A stretch of 64,000 nt of DNA from JANQPX01 sp050633905 (GTDB lineage: Bacteria > Pseudomonadota > Alphaproteobacteria > Geminicoccales > Geminicoccaceae), in NCBI GenBank assembly GCA_050633905.1, contig JBOEHJ010000085.1:1-64000 (forward strand). Direction: 5' to 3'. The position numbers and the translations under genes were made by a program. The notes below the pieces were generated by a model. The model saw nothing but the letters and a program-made list of their open reading frames with translations, was not told the DNA's origin and did no database searches. Positions 62,229 through 64,000 of the stretch are shown piece after piece (the first letter of the stretch is position 1; each line of letters starts with the position of its first letter).

Positions 62229-62486
62229 CTACCCGGTGATCGCGTGCACAGTAGCATCCGTTGTACCACCTTCGATCAGTCGCCTGATGGTGTTTGAAAA
62301 CACGACTTCGGCATTGTTTTCGTCGACCCCGAATGCGGCCTTCACCTCCAACTCACCTGCTTCGTTGACCTCCAAATCGACACGCGAGAATTGAACACCT
62401 TTTTGGCCGCCGACGAAGGCTTTCCAATCGGCGATCTTATCAGCCGCTTGGGAACTGATGCTCAGACCTTTGGAGGTACGGGCCAT
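62229..62486 (-). CDS. small protein of unknown function
   Basis: An 85-residue soluble protein. The ATG at 62484-62486 is preceded by AAAGGAT at a good distance. The sequence has an amphipathic helix (SQAADKIADWKAFVGGQKGV) followed by strands (FSRVDLEVNEAGELEVKAAF) and a C-terminal helix (AEVVFSNTIRRLIEG). No family recognised. It stands alone, with no neighbour within 237 bases on the left and 294 on the right. Confidence 0.6.
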   Translation of the reverse strand: MARTSKGLSISSQAADKIADWKAFVGGQKGVQFSRVDLEVNEAGELEVKAAFGVDENNAEVVFSNTIRRLIEGGTTDATVHAITG

Positions 62487-62780
62487 GATCGTATCCTTTC
62501 ATACTGATTTCGTAAGAGGCATCGTTCTGCGATCGGATCATCGGTACGATCACGCTCATCCGGGATGCGTTATTGGACTTCCAGGAGTGACTGGAGCGCC
62601 CCGATATGAGTGTAGACCTGATCCAATTTGTTCTTGTTTTGTTCTATATCAGTTTATGACCCTTGTCACCCTGTTAGGGGTCGTTGGCGTATGGGGTCGA
62701 GATTCTAACATGTTGAAAATGGCTGGTACGCAATGCCATCAGTTCATCTTGTCGAGCGTTCTTTCATCAGACGACAGCCA

Positions 62781-63257
62781 TCATCGCCTGCATTTCGTCG
62801 TGCCGGTTATGCCGACAATGCCAGTATGCCCTTTGATCGAGATGCCAATGCCGTCGGTCTCGTTTTCTCTGACGGCTCGAATTTCCCGTGTTCCATTGCT
62901 GTACTGGGTATCCCGGATGAATTCATAATCCCGCTCGGTTAGCCAAGCGCGGGAGACCTCGAAAACCTTCACATCATCGATGTCGTGACCGACAGCTTCA
63001 GTTCTAAGATGGAGAGTGAACGATGTCTGATAGCCGTTGACGATACCATCGGCGCCAAAGCAGCTAGCTTCAGGAAAGAGTTCTTCAGTCCAGGGCATGT
63101 CCGGCGCAATCGCGTTGGCGAGCGTCGTCACCGTTTCGATGGCATAGGTCTGATCACTCAAAAGCTGTTCTTTGGGAACCTTAGGCGGCTCCTGAGCGTC
63201 ACAAGCTGACATTGACATCACCAAAGCTGCAACAACAAGCAAGGCACGATAGAGCAA
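62781..63257 (-). CDS. putative lipoprotein of unknown function
   Basis: A 158-residue protein. N-terminal signal with a lipobox (ALLVVAALVMSMSACD, Cys19), so it should be lipidated and anchored in a membrane. The rest shows mixed strands (GYQTSFTLHLRTEAVGHDID; AVRENETDGIGISIKGHTGI). The start is a TTG at 63255-63257 with GAGGA in front. It follows the alpha/beta-hydrolase gene by 63 bases in the same direction. Partnership with that enzyme is possible. Confidence 0.7.
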   Translation of the reverse strand: MLYRALLVVAALVMSMSACDAQEPPKVPKEQLLSDQTYAIETVTTLANAIAPDMPWTEELFPEASCFGADGIVNGYQTSFTLHLRTEAVGHDIDDVKVFEVSRAWLTERDYEFIRDTQYSNGTREIRAVRENETDGIGISIKGHTGIVGITGTTKCRR

Positions 63258-63320
63258 GGCTAATCCTCGGCCGCAATCGGTTCTCGTCTGCCCATGATGA
63301 CATCAACGAGCACCCCTGGG

Positions 63321-64000
63321 TTAAAAATAGTCGATATGGGGTTCATAATCGTCGGCTTCTGGGCTGTCTTCGGGCGGAGGGTTCCCCATGGCTGGATAGC
63401 TGATGGCGCCTTCCGGTGGCATATCCCCGAAGGGACCGAACGTCACCACGCTGTCGCCTGGATTGGATGTCACGGTGACGACGGTGCTGCCCTCAAGATT
63501 GAGCTCATCAAGCGCGTCGACGCCAATCCCAGGGCTACTAAAGATATGCGCATATTCCGGCTTGGCTCCCTCGGCCAAAGCCTTCCCTATGAGCAGGCTG
63601 CCATAGCTGTGGGCGAGCACGTGAGTTTCGGCGTCTTTAGGCAGCGCATCAAGGAAGTCGGAAAAGACAGGAGCGCCATCAATCGCATTGAAATTTTCCA
63701 GATCCGTGGTCATACCTGGTACCATCACAGCGATATGGCTGGCGTTTCTAATGTCGCCATGGGCCACCACGATCTGTCCGTCGTCCTTGGGATCGAAGTG
63801 CAGGATTTCGGGAGCAACGCCGGTGGCAAGATCAGGCCGTGAGACCGTCTCCACCAACTCTTGTCGTTCAGCGAGCCTTGCAAGCTCACGATCGATGGCT
63901 GCCGCTTTACCCGCATTTGGGGATCGGGGATGGGGATTTTCGCCAAGCTGCGCACGCTGATATTCCAGCCCTCGCTGCTGTAAATGAAGATCGGCTTGGT
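63321..64000 (-). CDS. alpha/beta hydrolase, DUF1023 type (partial, runs off right edge)
   Basis: The C-terminal about 226 residues are visible and the frame stays open to the window edge, so the N-terminus lies outside. The nucleophile elbow HVLAHSYGSLLIGKAL and the HIAVMVPGMTTDLENFN strand/loop fit the DUF1023 lipase-like hydrolases. A charged helix (RELARLAERQELVETVS) precedes the domain. A TTG at 63857 could be mistaken for a start, but coding character continues upstream. Substrate unknown. The lipoprotein gene lies directly downstream. Confidence 0.82.
   Translation of the reverse strand, partial: QADLHLQQRGLEYQRAQLGENPHPRSPNAGKAAAIDRELARLAERQELVETVSRPDLATGVAPEILHFDPKDDGQIVVAHGDIRNASHIAVMVPGMTTDLENFNAIDGAPVFSDFLDALPKDAETHVLAHSYGSLLIGKALAEGAKPEYAHIFSSPGIGVDALDELNLEGSTVVTVTSNPGDSVVTFGPFGDMPPEGAISYPAMGNPPPEDSPEADDYEPHIDYF

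Overview
The window looks like part of an alphaproteobacterial chromosome (Rhodospirillales/Hyphomicrobiales-like). The DNA is GC-rich and densely packed with operons. Catabolic modules typical of that class are present: a RutR-type regulator, PreT/PreA, several ABC importers and a DXR-like SAF-domain oxidoreductase. Two NN placeholders (42517-42518 and 47249-47250) each break a reading frame and show that this is a draft scaffold.

1-11.6 kb: a near-complete reductive pyrimidine catabolism locus. It holds an NMT1-type ABC importer, dihydropyrimidinase, an M20 ureidopropionase-like hydrolase, a divergent RutR-like repressor with a near-consensus RutR operator, a DMT exporter, and the two-subunit NAD-dependent dihydropyrimidine dehydrogenase PreT/PreA. 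Three perfect GTGGN-NNN-NCCAC palindromes lie upstream of dihydropyrimidinase and preT. 11.6-19.1 kb: a ProX-ProV-ProW type quaternary-amine importer in one operon with a DUF1989-DUF1989-GcvT triple fusion, and a divergent GntR/FCD regulator. Rpe follows.

20.4-31.1 kb: a cell-envelope and secretion cluster. It holds a beta-barrel protein, an exported caspase/FGE-sulfatase fusion, an exported TPR-CHAT protease-like protein, a DUF928 protein, and a TpsB/TpsA two-partner secretion pair. Two different caspase-fold proteins beside a two-partner exoprotein make a coherent system that I cannot match to a characterised one.

31.3-45 kb: a carbohydrate locus with a PfkB kinase, two unknown proteins, an IspD-like cytidylyltransferase, a SorC regulator, an acetoin-dehydrogenase-like E1alpha/E1beta/E2 set, a DRL-type (DXR-like) oxidoreductase and a divergent sugar ABC importer. 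The combination suggests uptake and breakdown (or salvage) of 2-C-methylerythritol or 1-deoxyxylulose. That substrate is inferred only. 45.4-52 kb: a class III cyclase/TPR protein, a vanadium-haloperoxidase-like PAP2 protein with an SGW-repeat N-terminus broken by an assembly gap, a subtilase, a PAS protein and a metallo-beta-lactamase-fold protein.

52-64 kb: an accessory, defence-like stretch. It starts with AT-rich DNA and an antitoxin remnant, then an MT-A70 methylase, a PD-(D/E)xK nuclease, an EVE-like/HNH nuclease, a thermonuclease, an SNF2 helicase with a SWIM-protein partner, a Fic gene split by one in-frame amber codon, and at the edge a lipoprotein and an alpha/beta hydrolase. No rRNA, complete tRNA, CRISPR array or complete insertion sequence was recognised.
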